Origin: JAXGXJ01 sp050943595
GTDB taxonomy: Bacteria; Actinomycetota; Thermoleophilia; RBG-16-64-13
Length of the DNA stretch: 64,000 bases
Assembly (NCBI GenBank): GCA_050943595.1
Contig: JBMNPM010000005.1
Coordinates: 1-64,000 of the forward strand
Reading direction: 5' to 3'
In this document: piece after piece, positions 1 through 8,975 of the stretch
How the letters are laid out: each line of letters starts with the position of its first letter
How positions within the stretch are numbered: the stretch's first letter is position 1
Translations under genes and position numbers: made by a program
Notes under the pieces: model-generated
Seen by the model: the letters and a program-made list of their open reading frames with translations, nothing else
What the model was told of the DNA's origin: nothing
Databases searched by the model: none

Positions 1-18
1 CAAGGTGGAGGTCTAAGG

Positions 19-870
19 ATGGGTTGTTCCTCACAGGGGAGTTGTTCCTCACAGCCGAATGACGAGCGTGTGCAACGGGCTCTCGCCATACAGGATCGCA
101 TGGGCAAGATCAAGCATAAGATCATTGTCATGTCCGGTAAGGGCGGTGTGGGCAAGAGCACGGTAGCCGTCAACCTAGCCGTCTCTCTGGCTCTGGAAGG
201 CAAACAGGTGGGGCTCCTGGACGTCGACCTACACGGCCCGACCGTCCCTCATCTCCTAGGCCTCATAGGCCGCCCGGTGGATGTCAGAGAAGAGGTCGTT
301 CTCCCCATCGAGGTGGGCGATAACCTCAAGGTCATGTCTATGGGGCTGCTCCTACAGGACAGTGAAGACGCCGTGGTGTGGCGGGGCCCCATGAAGGCGG
401 TGGCCATCGAACAGTTCCTGGGCCAGGTGGAGTGGGGCGAACTCGACTACCTCATCGTTGACTCGCCTCCCGGCACCGGTGACGAGCCCTTGGCCGTGTG
501 CCAGGCCATCGGCGCTATGGACGGAGCCATTATCGTCACTACCCCTCAGGAGACCGCCCTCACCAATGTGCGCCGCTCCATCAAGTTCTGTGCCATGCTT
601 GATCTCAAGGTGCTGGGTGTCATCGAGAACATGTCCGGCTTCGTCTGTCCCCACTGCCACGAAGTCACCAACGTGTTCAGCGCGGGTGGTGGTGCCGACA
701 TGGCGGCCAAGGCAGGTGTCCCCCTACTTGCCAGTGTGCCCCTCGACCCCATGATCGTCGAGTTGGCCGAGCGCGGCAAGACCTACATCTACCACTACGC
801 AGAGAGCGCTGCGGCCAAGGCCTTCGCCCAAGCCATTATTCCTATCTTGGCACTTGAAGATGAGTGCTGA
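19..870 (+). CDS. Mrp/NBP35-family P-loop ATPase, probable Fe-S cluster carrier
   Basis: A 283-aa cytoplasmic P-loop protein of the Mrp/ApbC/NBP35 family, which binds and transfers iron-sulfur clusters to apo-proteins in an ATP-dependent way. The deviant Walker A motif GKGGVGKST lies near residues 40-48, followed by the family's LLDVDLHGP switch and DSPPGTGDE stretch. A CPHC motif near residue 211 fits the cluster-bridging CxxC at the dimer interface. The short N-terminus contains a repeated CSSQ stretch with three Cys, which may be a further metal-binding segment. The start is supported by GGTGGAGG and TAAGG just upstream. The 3' end overlaps the PadR-like gene, so the two are probably translationally coupled. 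The function as a carrier is inferred from the family; no client is named by the context. Confidence 0.93.
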   Translation: MGCSSQGSCSSQPNDERVQRALAIQDRMGKIKHKIIVMSGKGGVGKSTVAVNLAVSLALEGKQVGLLDVDLHGPTVPHLLGLIGRPVDVREEVVLPIEVGDNLKVMSMGLLLQDSEDAVVWRGPMKAVAIEQFLGQVEWGELDYLIVDSPPGTGDEPLAVCQAIGAMDGAIIVTTPQETALTNVRRSIKFCAMLDLKVLGVIENMSGFVCPHCHEVTNVFSAGGGADMAAKAGVPLLASVPLDPMIVELAERGKTYIYHYAESAAAKAFAQAIIPILALEDEC

Positions 871-1300
871 GAGGGTCGGAGGTCGAGGCCGTGGTGGCCG
901 GGCGACGGACGGTGGCTCCTGCAGAGCGCCTAGGGCAGGAGCAGGTGGCGGTCGCTATCGGCAATCGGTTCTTGTGGCGGCGATACTGGCATCATTGGCT
1001 GAGTCCACCGCCCACGGCTACAGCTTGGTCGACCAAATTGAGGCTTTGACCGGGGGTCTGGTTTGCAACGATCCAGGTAGCATGTATCGCCTTCTGCGCT
1101 CCATGGAGGAGGAGGGTCTGGTCAGTTCGTCTTGGCAGGTCCCTGAGGCGGGCCCGAGCCGTCGCGTCTATGAGATCAACGAGCAGGGGCTCAATGCGCT
1201 CGAGGCGATGGCTGGCTTGTTAGCCGAGCGGGCAGCGGCCCTGCAGCAGCTCGCCGATCATGCCGCACGCGCCGTGGTCAAAGCGCGCAGTCTCTCATAG
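854..1300 (+). CDS. PadR-like winged-helix transcriptional regulator
   Basis: About 148 aa from a TTG at 854 or, more conservatively, 146 aa from ATG 860. Residues about 35-125 match the PadR N-terminal winged helix: a helix with AAILASLAES, then HGYSLVDQIEAL, then the GSMYRLLRSMEEEGLV recognition region and the SRRVYEINEQG wing. A basic, Gly/Arg-rich leader of about 30 residues precedes it and is not typical of the family. It overlaps the end of the Mrp-type gene by 17 bp (or 11 bp), so it is probably co-transcribed and may report on the same metal or Fe-S status. That link is inference. PadR proteins are usually repressors that bind small ligands or partners; no operator was identified here. 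Confidence 0.8.
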   Translation: MKMSAERVGGRGRGGRATDGGSCRAPRAGAGGGRYRQSVLVAAILASLAESTAHGYSLVDQIEALTGGLVCNDPGSMYRLLRSMEEEGLVSSSWQVPEAGPSRRVYEINEQGLNALEAMAGLLAERAAALQQLADHAARAVVKARSLS

Positions 1301-1331
1301 GGAGTTTGGCCGTTTCCGACGGGTGAGGAAG

Positions 1332-1360
1332 ACCGGCCGGCCTATGCCGCCGGTTCTCTT
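1332..1360 (+). terminator. Probable rho-independent terminator after padR-like gene
   Basis: Stem ACCGG(C)CGGC, loop CTAT, GCCGCCGGT: nine pairs with one bulged C, followed by TCTCTT. It lies 30 bp after the PadR-like stop codon and before the SSB gene. Confidence 0.5.
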
Positions 1361-1493
1361 AATCATGCGCCCTGTTCTCGTATGGGCACGCTTCCACCTT
1401 TGGTCGTATTCCTGTCTCTGCCGAAGGCCGTTATCCTGCAATCCCTACCATCTGGAGGGGTTGAAGAACGATAGCGGAAGGAGGAGAAAGGGA

Positions 1494-1781
1494 ATGAACA
1501 GCGTGCACCTGATCGGTCGTTTGGCTACCGATGTCAACGTGAGGGAGGTGAGCGGAGGCTCTAAAGTCAGTACGTTCATACTCGCGGTCGACCGTTCGGC
1601 TGAAGAGGCGGACTTCTTTCGCGTCAAGGCTTGGAATTCCCAGGCAGAGGCAGCCTCCATGCATCTGGGCAAAGGACGGCGCATAGCCGTAGAGGGCTCG
1701 CTTCGTCAGGATGTCTACGAGAAGGACGGCGAGGAGCGAAAGGCCGTGTCTGTGGTGGCGAGGCGATTGGAGTACCTGTAG
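1494..1781 (+). CDS. ssb: Short single-stranded DNA-binding protein (OB fold)
   Basis: A 95-aa protein beginning MNSVHLIGRLATDVNV, the hallmark of bacterial SSB OB folds, with FILAVDR and FRVKAWN strands and an RIAVEGSLRQDVYE segment. ATG 1494 was chosen because AAGGAGGAG lies 8-16 bp upstream and the SSB homology begins exactly there; a longer upstream reading frame lacks homology. It binds single-stranded DNA. The protein ends directly after the OB fold (RRLEYL) and lacks the flexible linker and acidic DDDIPF-type tip through which SSB recruits partner proteins. It is therefore likely a second, specialised SSB rather than the replicative one. It stands alone between two hairpins. Confidence 0.88.
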   Translation: MNSVHLIGRLATDVNVREVSGGSKVSTFILAVDRSAEEADFFRVKAWNSQAEAASMHLGKGRRIAVEGSLRQDVYEKDGEERKAVSVVARRLEYL

Positions 1782-1800
1782 GGGCTGGTTCATGGACGTT

Positions 1801-1837
1801 GGGCGCGGTGTCGGCATCGGCCGTCGGCACCGCGCCC
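1801..1837 (+). terminator. Hairpin downstream of ssb
   Basis: GGGCGCGGTG at 1801-1810 pairs with CACCGCGCCC at 1828-1837, giving 10 perfect pairs that extend by a few wobble pairs. There is no strong T-run, so it is a probable terminator or mRNA-stabilising hairpin. Confidence 0.5.
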
Positions 1838-1903
1838 CGCCTCTGAGCAAGAAGAGTCATAATAGAGGTCGATGTCCTAGTCAGCGGTGCAGAGGCCCCT
1901 TGG

Positions 1904-4732
1904 TTGGCTATGTCCTCCCCAGCACTCATAGAAGCCCAAAAACGCGCTTTGGCGGCCAAATTGAGCCTGCCTCATCAAGGATTTGTCTTGAGCCGTCCCC
2001 GCCTGTTGCGACGGGTGCAGCCGCTCGGTGGCGGCGGTGTCATCTCCGTGGTGGCCGGGCCGGGCTACGGCAAGACCGCCTTCATAGTCGATCTACTTTC
2101 CTCGACGAAAATTCGCACCGTCTATTACGCGGTTGATGAGGGCGACAGGGATCCAGTCCGTTTCCTCACCTATCTGGGGGAGGGGTTGCGGGTGCAGCCT
2201 GGCGGTGGCGGGCCGGGCTCATCCTCGGACTGGGATGAGCCGGCGCAGGTAGGCCGAACAGCTTTCGACTCTGCGGCCGAGTTGGTGGAGACGATCCATA
2301 GAGAGGCACGATGTCCCACCCTTCTCGCGGTGGACGATTGCCATCTCATCGACTCGTCGCCGGATATAGCTCGAGCACTGGAGTTGATCACCCGGTCGCT
2401 ACCGCCCGGCTGGACGGTTCTTCTCTCCTCACGCCGGCCTCTCGCGGTGGAGCTCGACGCCGTGAGTCTCGGCGGGCGCTTACTACGGCTCCAGGGGCGC
2501 GACCTGCGTCTGACCCCGCGTGAAGTCGCCGCCTGGGCCCGACAGAATTGGGACGTGACCCTTGAGCTCTCCGAGGCCAGGGCACTCTGGAGGTTGACTG
2601 AAGGGTGGCCCGCCGCGCTCGTTCTCGTGGGCCAGCATCTGCTGTCCCGCAAGACGCGGGTCGATCATAGGGCCGTCAAAGGGATCATGGCGCGGGGTCG
2701 TGAATTGCGGGCCTATCTCGAGCAACACGTTATCTCAAGCTTGGAGCCGGACGTGGCCCAAACGATCCTGGCGGCCTCCCTGCTTCCCCGGGTGGTCTTT
2801 CCGCGGGATGAGGAGCTTTTACCGGGAGAGCCTGGGCGGGCCGAGTCGATCTTAGAGGAGTTCGTTGCTCATGGTTTTCTCGTGACCGGCACTGGTCGGC
2901 GGAGTTTCACGATCCACCCCTTACTGCGTGGTCTCGCCATGCGTGAGCAATGGTCTCGCGAAGGGCAGACGGGGTTGATCCGACGGACCGCGCAGCATCT
3001 CGAGCGCAACGGGGAGGATCGTGAGGCTGCGTATCTCTATCTCCGGGCGGGCTACTTCGAGAGTGCGGCGCGGCCTGTGCGTTCTCTGGCAGTGGCGTCA
3101 CTCAATGCGATGGTCGATTTCGCTCGGGATGAATGGCACGATCTTATTCCCGACACGATCGTCCAAGATGAGCCCTGGCTGCTCGTAGCTAAGGCGAAGG
3201 TCCTGCAACAACAGGCCGGATACGCTGAGGCCGCGGCATTGTACGAACGGGCCGCCCGCCTGCTGTCGGGTACGGACGACAGGGAGGGTCTGCTGTCAGT
3301 TCTGCTCGCGTCGGCCTTCTGCCTCTTCAATATCGGCGACTGGGAGGAGAGCCTTGCGGTGCTCAACCGCTGCCGGTCACTCGCCACATGTGCCCAGGAG
3401 AAGACTGAGGTCTTGGTATCTGAAGGGAGCGTTCTCGTCAGTCTCTGTCGCTGGGATGAAGCTGTGGAGGACTGGGAGAAGGCTCTGGCCGTTGCTCCGG
3501 CGGAGATGCGACCGTCCTTAGTGCCGCGCATCCAGATGCATCGGGGGCGGCTGTTCTACTCACTGGGACACTACCGGGTGGGGAAACAATGGCTGCGCAG
3601 GTCCCTCGACTCCTGCTCTGAGAGGGTGTCGTCCGCTCGGGCGCTCTTTCTCAACGGGGCTGCGCTTTTAGAGACGGCAACAGGCGAGTACGGTCCCGCC
3701 GGGGCTCATGTGGCAGAGTGTCTCCGTTTGGTTCAGGCGCGCGGATACAGTTTTATCCATACGTCCGCGCTGCTCACACAGGCAGGTGTGATGCTGGCCA
3801 CCGGCGACTTCCGTCCAGGGTTGGCCAATATACGCGAAGCGCGATCGTTGGCTACGGCGGCTGGAGATGCAGAAGAGCTGTTCTGGGTCGAGGATATGCT
3901 CGGTGATTTCTGTCGCCGGCAGAGGAACCCCCGCAAGGCACAGGAGCACCACCGTAAAGCCCTCGACATCGCGGAAGAAAATCGGTTGTCTTTCGTTGAG
4001 CGTGTACGGGCTTCAACGGCCATCGGTATCGATCAGGTCGCTCTCGGTGATGAGGCGCAGGGTCGTGCCTCGCTGGAAGAGAACGTTAGTCTCTGCCGCC
4101 GTTGGGGGTTGGATGGGTCCCTGGTGCCCGCGTTGTTCTACTTGGGTTGGCTCAATGCCCGCTGCGGCCGGGAACACGAAGCCGCCCGGTCGTTGTCCGA
4201 GGCAGTGAGGTTGGCGGCGGAGCATGAGCACATCCACTTCTTCGTACAGGAAGCACGACTGGCCGTACCCATACTGGCCTTGTGCGATCGTTTTGGTGTT
4301 GGGTCGTTTGTTCGCGAACGGGTTCTACCGATGGTGCCGGCCGGTCTCCAGGCACATTTTCGACTACTCGCTGAGGGATCTACCTATCCCACCGACGTGA
4401 CTCTCGGTCCTCCTCGTCTTGCGCGGACCGGACAGGTTTTCCATCCGTTGGATGGTGAGCAGGTGGGTATGGAAGACGTTGCAGGTGTCGTCGGGGACGC
4501 AGATGTTAGCGGCATCGAGAGTCTTACCGACCGGGAGCGAGAGGTCCTCAAGATGATCGCTCTGGGGATGCCCAACAAGGTCATCGGGGCCAAACTGTTC
4601 ATCACGGAGAAAACTGTCAAGACACATGCGAACCATGTATTCAGGAAGCTGGGAGTGTCGAGCCGCGTCCAAGCTACACTGGTGTTTCAGAGTTATCAGC
4701 GGGCCCGCAGGAGGCAGGGGGTGACTAGATAA
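1904..4732 (+). CDS. Large MalT/LuxR-type ATP-dependent transcriptional activator
   Basis: A 942-aa protein with the MalT (signal-transduction ATPase with numerous domains, STAND) layout. Walker A is GPGYGKT near residue 52-58 and Walker B LLAVDDCH is near residue 145. A winged-helix/arm region follows, then a long TPR-like superhelix from about 370 to 820. The C-terminal LuxR-type HTH starts at LTDREREVLKMIA (about 870-935), with the canonical KTVKTHANHVFRKL recognition helix. Such proteins bind an inducer in the TPR region, assemble with ATP and activate promoters. TTG 1904 and ATG 1910 are both possible starts; neither has a strong Shine-Dalgarno site. It stands alone, ending at a perfect hairpin, so the target genes cannot be named from context. 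Confidence 0.88.
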   Translation: MAMSSPALIEAQKRALAAKLSLPHQGFVLSRPRLLRRVQPLGGGGVISVVAGPGYGKTAFIVDLLSSTKIRTVYYAVDEGDRDPVRFLTYLGEGLRVQPGGGGPGSSSDWDEPAQVGRTAFDSAAELVETIHREARCPTLLAVDDCHLIDSSPDIARALELITRSLPPGWTVLLSSRRPLAVELDAVSLGGRLLRLQGRDLRLTPREVAAWARQNWDVTLELSEARALWRLTEGWPAALVLVGQHLLSRKTRVDHRAVKGIMARGRELRAYLEQHVISSLEPDVAQTILAASLLPRVVFPRDEELLPGEPGRAESILEEFVAHGFLVTGTGRRSFTIHPLLRGLAMREQWSREGQTGLIRRTAQHLERNGEDREAAYLYLRAGYFESAARPVRSLAVASLNAMVDFARDEWHDLIPDTIVQDEPWLLVAKAKVLQQQAGYAEAAALYERAARLLSGTDDREGLLSVLLASAFCLFNIGDWEESLAVLNRCRSLATCAQEKTEVLVSEGSVLVSLCRWDEAVEDWEKALAVAPAEMRPSLVPRIQMHRGRLFYSLGHYRVGKQWLRRSLDSCSERVSSARALFLNGAALLETATGEYGPAGAHVAECLRLVQARGYSFIHTSALLTQAGVMLATGDFRPGLANIREARSLATAAGDAEELFWVEDMLGDFCRRQRNPRKAQEHHRKALDIAEENRLSFVERVRASTAIGIDQVALGDEAQGRASLEENVSLCRRWGLDGSLVPALFYLGWLNARCGREHEAARSLSEAVRLAAEHEHIHFFVQEARLAVPILALCDRFGVGSFVRERVLPMVPAGLQAHFRLLAEGSTYPTDVTLGPPRLARTGQVFHPLDGEQVGMEDVAGVVGDADVSGIESLTDREREVLKMIALGMPNKVIGAKLFITEKTVKTHANHVFRKLGVSSRVQATLVFQSYQRARRRQGVTR

Positions 4733-4753
4733 GTCGGACCTGTAACCGTGTGA

Positions 4754-4785
4754 CATCGCCCACAGCCGGTCGGCTGTGGGCGATG
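4754..4785. terminator. Bidirectional terminator hairpin
   Basis: A perfect 15-bp stem (CATCGCCCACAGCCG with its complement) around a GT loop. It sits between the convergent ends of the LuxR-type gene and the GerMN lipoprotein and can serve both. Confidence 0.75.
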
Positions 4786-4794
4786 CAGGTGTGG

Positions 4795-5814
4795 CTACTT
4801 CTCGATATGTACCGGTATCTCGACCACATCCTCTTGCGAGCCGTCTTTGGCGGAGTGTGTGAAGACGATAACCGCTCCTGATCCGGCCCGGCTCACTTCG
4901 AAGGGTGCGCTGATATCGAATGCTCCCCTCGTCCCACTGCCGGAGGTGGCAGTGACGACTTTGTCGGCCACAATGAGGTCGTCCTGGTCGGTGACGTTGA
5001 GTTGGAAAGTGGCCTCGAAGACGTTGGCGGTGCCCATGACTCTCACGGGGCTCTTAATGGTATCCAAGAGAGTGGGCGATTCCACCAGGATGGCCGGCGA
5101 CAACTCTTCGTAGTCGCTGCGGTCCATGGGGTGGTCGAGGATGATCCCCTCTCCGCCGAACACGTCGATGGCTTCGCCATCGAGTTTGAAGTTGACGCCT
5201 TCTATGGTGGGGAACTGGGTGAGAGTAAACACGACTTCAGCCAGGCGCATGGCCATCGAGAAGCTGCCCCCGCCCGATCCGTATTGTCGGGAAAAATCGA
5301 CGGTCGCTATGCCGTCCTTGATAGTAAGCCCTCGGAGCGCGGTTTCTTCGGGGATGTTGCTGATCACGTCCAGGTCCTTTTCGGCGGCCGTGGGGCCCTT
5401 GAGCAGCGCCTTGATGGCTTCAGCGCCGACCGCGTTGGTCTTGGGTACCGTGCGGGAGAGTGCACACATCTCTCCGTTCCGGGAATAGTAGACCCTCACC
5501 TTCGTGCTCCCGTTGCTTGAGGCCGTGGTCGTGCTGGACTCTGATGGCTCTGATGACTCCGAGGTGGCCGTCGTGTCCGTGGGAGGGATGGTGACGGTGG
5601 TGTCGGGGTCATTGGTTGTGTTGCCTGCCGAACCTTCGTTGGCGGTTTCGTCTGTGGTTTTGTCTGCGGTTCCGTCCATGGTCCCGTCCGTGGTCCCACA
5701 CCCGCCGCCGGCGAATGTGACGGCCGCGAGGGCGAGGACAAGCAGGCCGGCCAACACCACGTACCTCATCACCCGTGGGTGTTTTCGCTTGCCGTCGATC
5801 GATGCAGGCCTCAT
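4795..5814 (-). CDS. GerMN / Gmad2-domain lipoprotein
   Basis: A 339-aa exported protein. Residues about 16-38 form a hydrophobic signal ending at a Cys (FAGGGC), read as a lipobox. A Thr/Ser/Asp-rich linker (about 40-100) follows, with many DET/TTDETA-like repeats, typical of a cell-wall spacer. A GerMN domain occupies about 103-225 (starting KVRVYYSRNGEMC, with the AIKALLKGPT and VDFSRQYG segments). A Gmad2-type immunoglobulin-like domain occupies about 235-337 (from SPTLLDTIKSPVRVMGTAN to VVEIPVHI). The Shine-Dalgarno site AAGGAGGG supports the ATG at 5814. GerMN domains occur in spore-germination and cell-envelope lipoproteins; here nothing sporulation-specific is nearby, so an envelope role is the safer reading. 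Confidence 0.85.
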   Translation of the reverse strand: MRPASIDGKRKHPRVMRYVVLAGLLVLALAAVTFAGGGCGTTDGTMDGTADKTTDETANEGSAGNTTNDPDTTVTIPPTDTTATSESSEPSESSTTTASSNGSTKVRVYYSRNGEMCALSRTVPKTNAVGAEAIKALLKGPTAAEKDLDVISNIPEETALRGLTIKDGIATVDFSRQYGSGGGSFSMAMRLAEVVFTLTQFPTIEGVNFKLDGEAIDVFGGEGIILDHPMDRSDYEELSPAILVESPTLLDTIKSPVRVMGTANVFEATFQLNVTDQDDLIVADKVVTATSGSGTRGAFDISAPFEVSRAGSGAVIVFTHSAKDGSQEDVVEIPVHIEK

Positions 5815-5959
5815 CGGCTTCCCTCCTTGGGTGAACCCGTGATCCTTTAGATTTTATCCGTACCTTTATCCGTACGATAACATGCGGAGAGGGGGCGCTG
5901 TGGGCGGACGGGGCGGGCCGGTTGCGATTGTGAGAAAGTTGTCGCAAAATCGTCCATTT

Positions 5960-6027
5960 TTGTCTTAACGCGGTATGAAATACTATATGTCGGGTGTTGG
6001 GATATGTGCCCATACAAGATATGGTGT
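5960..6027 (+). promoter_or_regulatory. nrdRJ promoter with two NrdR-box-like sites
   Basis: Two 16-bp sites resemble the NrdR box consensus ACACWATATATWGTGT: 5980-5995 (about 11 of 16 match) and 6012-6027 (about 13 of 16). Their starts are 32 bp apart, three helical turns, which is the known tandem-box arrangement. A TACTAT -10-like hexamer (5981-5986) lies inside the first box, with TTGTCT at 5960-5965 as a weak -35. NrdR binding would block RNA polymerase. About 205 bp of leader separates the second box from nrdR. Confidence 0.65.
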
Positions 6028-6233
6028 GATCTGGCGAAGGAGGGATCGTAGGCCCCGGGGGTTCCTGTGCGCTCACAGGGGCGTTGAAATACGGTCACTT
6101 CGTCACCAGAGTGCGAGGGGTATGCGTCGGTCGACGGCGCGCGGCGCGCAAACAGCCGTGTCGGTGGATCGCCCTATGACGATGGATGGGGCCGCCGGCA
6201 GTGCTCCCGCCGATTCTAAGAACCTGGAGGGTC

Positions 6234-6695
6234 ATGAACTGTCCGTATTGCGGCCGTGCTGAGAGTCGCGTTGTCGATTCCCGCGAACTCGACGGGAAAG
6301 AAGCCATCAGACGGCGTCGGGAGTGTGCCGCCTGTGGTCAGCGTTTTACCACGTATGAGAAGATCGAGGAGATCCCGATCATAGTGGAGAAACGGGACCG
6401 GAGCACTGAGCCTTTTTACCCGGACAAACTCCTGCACGGTCTACTGCGGGCTTGTGCCAAGCGAGACGTACCCGTGGAGCGGCTGGAGCAGATCGTGGCG
6501 GATATCGAGCGTCGCCTCCGCGAGGAATTGGTCTACCGGGTTACGTCCGAACGGGTGGGTAAGATGGTCCTCGATCAGCTTCGTGACGTCGATCTGGTGG
6601 CCTATGTGCGCTTCGCTTCCGTCTATCGCCACTATGAGAGCATTGAAGAATTCAAGGACGAGCTTGAACGGCTCGCGAAAGAGGGGATTCGATGA
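6234..6695 (+). CDS. nrdR: Transcriptional repressor NrdR
   Basis: A 153-aa protein starting MNCPYCG. The N-terminal zinc ribbon has CPYC (residues 3-6) and CAACGQRF (about 31-34). It is followed by the ATP-cone domain from about residue 45 (PIIVEKRDRS...FYPDKLLHGLLRAC). NrdR senses ATP/dATP through the cone and represses ribonucleotide reductase genes by binding tandem NrdR boxes. ATG 6234 is chosen because AACCTGGAGG lies just upstream and the zinc ribbon begins at Met1; an upstream in-frame extension has no homology. The stop overlaps the nrdJ start by 4 bp (ATGA). Together with the boxes upstream, this points to direct autoregulation of the nrdRJ operon. Confidence 0.96.
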   Translation: MNCPYCGRAESRVVDSRELDGKEAIRRRRECAACGQRFTTYEKIEEIPIIVEKRDRSTEPFYPDKLLHGLLRACAKRDVPVERLEQIVADIERRLREELVYRVTSERVGKMVLDQLRDVDLVAYVRFASVYRHYESIEEFKDELERLAKEGIR

Positions 6696-8968
6696 CCTCG
6701 GTCGAAGTGCGGGCTCTGTCCGCGGAGCTCGAACAAAAACTCTCTCCCAGTGCGAAGAAGGTACTGGAGAAACGGTATCTCAAGCGCTCCAAGGACGGCA
6801 CTCCTTTGGAGGGGGCCGCCGACATGTTCGCTCGGGTGGCTGAGAATATTGCCCAGGCCGATCTCCTCTACGATCCGGATACTTCACTTGATGAAACTAT
6901 TGCAGAGTTTTTCGCGGTCATGGCTTGTTTGGAGTTTCTGCCCAACACCCCCACGCTCATGAATGCAGGCCGTGAACTGCAGCAGCTATCGGCGTGCTTC
7001 GTGTTGCCCGTCGAAGACAGCATGCCGTCTATCTTTGGTGCCATCCGTGATGCGGCGCTCGTCCATCAGTCGGGTGGAGGGACGGGCTTCAGCTTCAGCC
7101 GTCTGCGTCCCAAGAACGATCTGGTCCGCTCCACTATGGGTGTGGCCAGTGGGCCGGTGTCGTTCATGCGTGTTTTTGATATGGCTACGGAGACCATCAA
7201 ACAGGGCGGGACGCGTCGCGGTGCCAACATGGGCATTCTGCGGGTGGATCACCCAGACATCATTGAGTTCATCCGTGCCAAAGAGGATGAGCATATTCTC
7301 AACAACTTCAACATCTCGGTTGGTGTTACTGAGGAGTTTATGGGTGCCGTCCTGGCCGGGGACGACTACGCGCTGCGCAATCCTCGCGACCATACCGAGG
7401 TGGGCAGGTTGAAGGCCACGGATGTGTTCGACCTTATCGTCTCTCTGGCCTGGAAGAACGGCGAGCCGGGTATCGTCTTTCTCGACCGGTTGAATCGCGA
7501 TAACCCTACTCCGAACGCCGGAGAGATCGAGTCGACCAATCCGTGCGGAGAGCAGCCCCTCCTGCCCTACGAGAGCTGTAACCTGGGTTCTATCAACCTA
7601 TCGCTGATGACTGCCGACGGGGCTGTCGACTGGGCTCGTCTGGGCCGTGTCACGAGGACCGCGGTCCATTTTCTGGATAACGTAATCGATATGAACCGGT
7701 ATCCACTACCGGAGATCGGCGACATGACCAAGAGCAATCGCAAGATCGGGTTGGGGGTCATGGGCTGGGCCGACATGCTCGTAGAGCTGGGCATGGCCTA
7801 TAACTCCGATGAGGCGATTCGCCTTGCGCACGAGGTGATGGGCTTCATCCACGAAGAGGCCGTTGCGGTCTCTGAGCAGCTGGCCCTGGAGCGGGGTGTC
7901 TTCCCTAATTGGGAAGGGAGTACCTGGGCCGCCAAGGGGCGCCGGGTGCGCAACGCCACGCTTACCACTATCGCTCCGACCGGCACCATCTCCATTATCG
8001 CCGGCTGCTCAAGCGGGGTGGAGCCGATCTTCGCCCTGGCTTACATTCGCAATGTGATGGACAACACCGAACTGTCGGAGGCGCATCCCGTGTTTGAGCG
8101 GGTGCTGAAGGAGCGGGGTCTCTACTCGGAAGAGCTGACCAAGAGTGTGGCGGCGGTAGGCGGTTTGCATGAGCTCGATGTGCCGGATGACCTCAAGCGG
8201 GTTTTTGTCACGGCGCACGATGTCAGCCCGGAATGGCATATCCGCATGCAGGCCGCCTTCCAAGACCACGTCGACAATGCGGTCTCCAAGACGGTCAATT
8301 TCCCCAACCAGGCCCGGCCTGAAGATGTCGAGCGCGTCTACCTCCTGGCCTATGAGTTGGGTGTCAAGGGTGTCACCATTTATCGCGACGGGTCGCGCCA
8401 GGAGCAGGTACTCAACATTGGTGAGGTGAAGCGCAAGGGTGCTGCCGCCGGGGCGCAGATGGAGTTAGGAGATCAGGGGCAGGCTTCCCTGCCCGTTCGG
8501 CCCAGCCGGTCTCCGGTTCTTCGCGGGGAGACTCGCGAGAAGGTGACCGGGTGTGGCAGCCTCTATGTCACTGTGAACGAGGACGATTTTGGCCCTCGTG
8601 AGGTCTTCGCCAACATGGGTAAGGCCGGCGGGTGCGCTTCGGCTTCCACCGAAGCCATCGGGCGTCTAATCTCGTTGGCCTTCCGTTATGGAGTGCCGCC
8701 GGACAAGATCGTGAAACAATTGCGGGGCATCCGCTGTCACGTGCCGATCGGCTTCGGCCCCAACCAGATCCTCTCCTGCCCAGATGCTATCGGCAAGGCC
8801 TTGGCCGACAAGTATCATCTGGCGGTCGGCGACGGGAACAGGGCCGTGGGGCAATTGGAGATGCCCATCGCCTTCGCGCAGGGGGCGTGTCCGGACTGTG
8901 GAGGGGCCGTCGAGCACGAAGGCGGGTGCATGGTCTGTAGGGCTTGCGGATACTCTAAGTGTTCGTGA
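6692..8968 (+). CDS. nrdJ: Adenosylcobalamin-dependent (class II) ribonucleoside-diphosphate reductase
   Basis: A 758-aa enzyme that makes deoxyribonucleotides without oxygen, using adenosylcobalamin to generate the thiyl radical. Visible features include the N-terminal region with LEFLPNTPTLMNAG, the Cys in LSACFVLPVEDSM, and the active-site segment TNPCGEQPLLPYESCNLGSINL near residues 280-300. PTGTISIIAGCSSGVEP lies near 430. A late Cys-rich domain has CPDCGG...CMVCRACGYSKC at the very C-terminus, probably zinc-binding and supplying the redox-active thiols. Length and domain order are normal for NrdJ. It is coupled to nrdR by an ATGA overlap. No cobalamin riboswitch was seen upstream. Being oxygen-independent, it suits an anaerobic lifestyle. 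Confidence 0.96.
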   Translation: MTSVEVRALSAELEQKLSPSAKKVLEKRYLKRSKDGTPLEGAADMFARVAENIAQADLLYDPDTSLDETIAEFFAVMACLEFLPNTPTLMNAGRELQQLSACFVLPVEDSMPSIFGAIRDAALVHQSGGGTGFSFSRLRPKNDLVRSTMGVASGPVSFMRVFDMATETIKQGGTRRGANMGILRVDHPDIIEFIRAKEDEHILNNFNISVGVTEEFMGAVLAGDDYALRNPRDHTEVGRLKATDVFDLIVSLAWKNGEPGIVFLDRLNRDNPTPNAGEIESTNPCGEQPLLPYESCNLGSINLSLMTADGAVDWARLGRVTRTAVHFLDNVIDMNRYPLPEIGDMTKSNRKIGLGVMGWADMLVELGMAYNSDEAIRLAHEVMGFIHEEAVAVSEQLALERGVFPNWEGSTWAAKGRRVRNATLTTIAPTGTISIIAGCSSGVEPIFALAYIRNVMDNTELSEAHPVFERVLKERGLYSEELTKSVAAVGGLHELDVPDDLKRVFVTAHDVSPEWHIRMQAAFQDHVDNAVSKTVNFPNQARPEDVERVYLLAYELGVKGVTIYRDGSRQEQVLNIGEVKRKGAAAGAQMELGDQGQASLPVRPSRSPVLRGETREKVTGCGSLYVTVNEDDFGPREVFANMGKAGGCASASTEAIGRLISLAFRYGVPPDKIVKQLRGIRCHVPIGFGPNQILSCPDAIGKALADKYHLAVGDGNRAVGQLEMPIAFAQGACPDCGGAVEHEGGCMVCRACGYSKCS

Positions 8969-8975
8969 TTCGGCA

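Noticed and set aside
6028..6233. A cobalamin riboswitch before nrdR-nrdJ
   Set aside because: The leader has no B12-box-like GCCACTG element or plausible cobalamin fold; the NrdR boxes explain regulation better.
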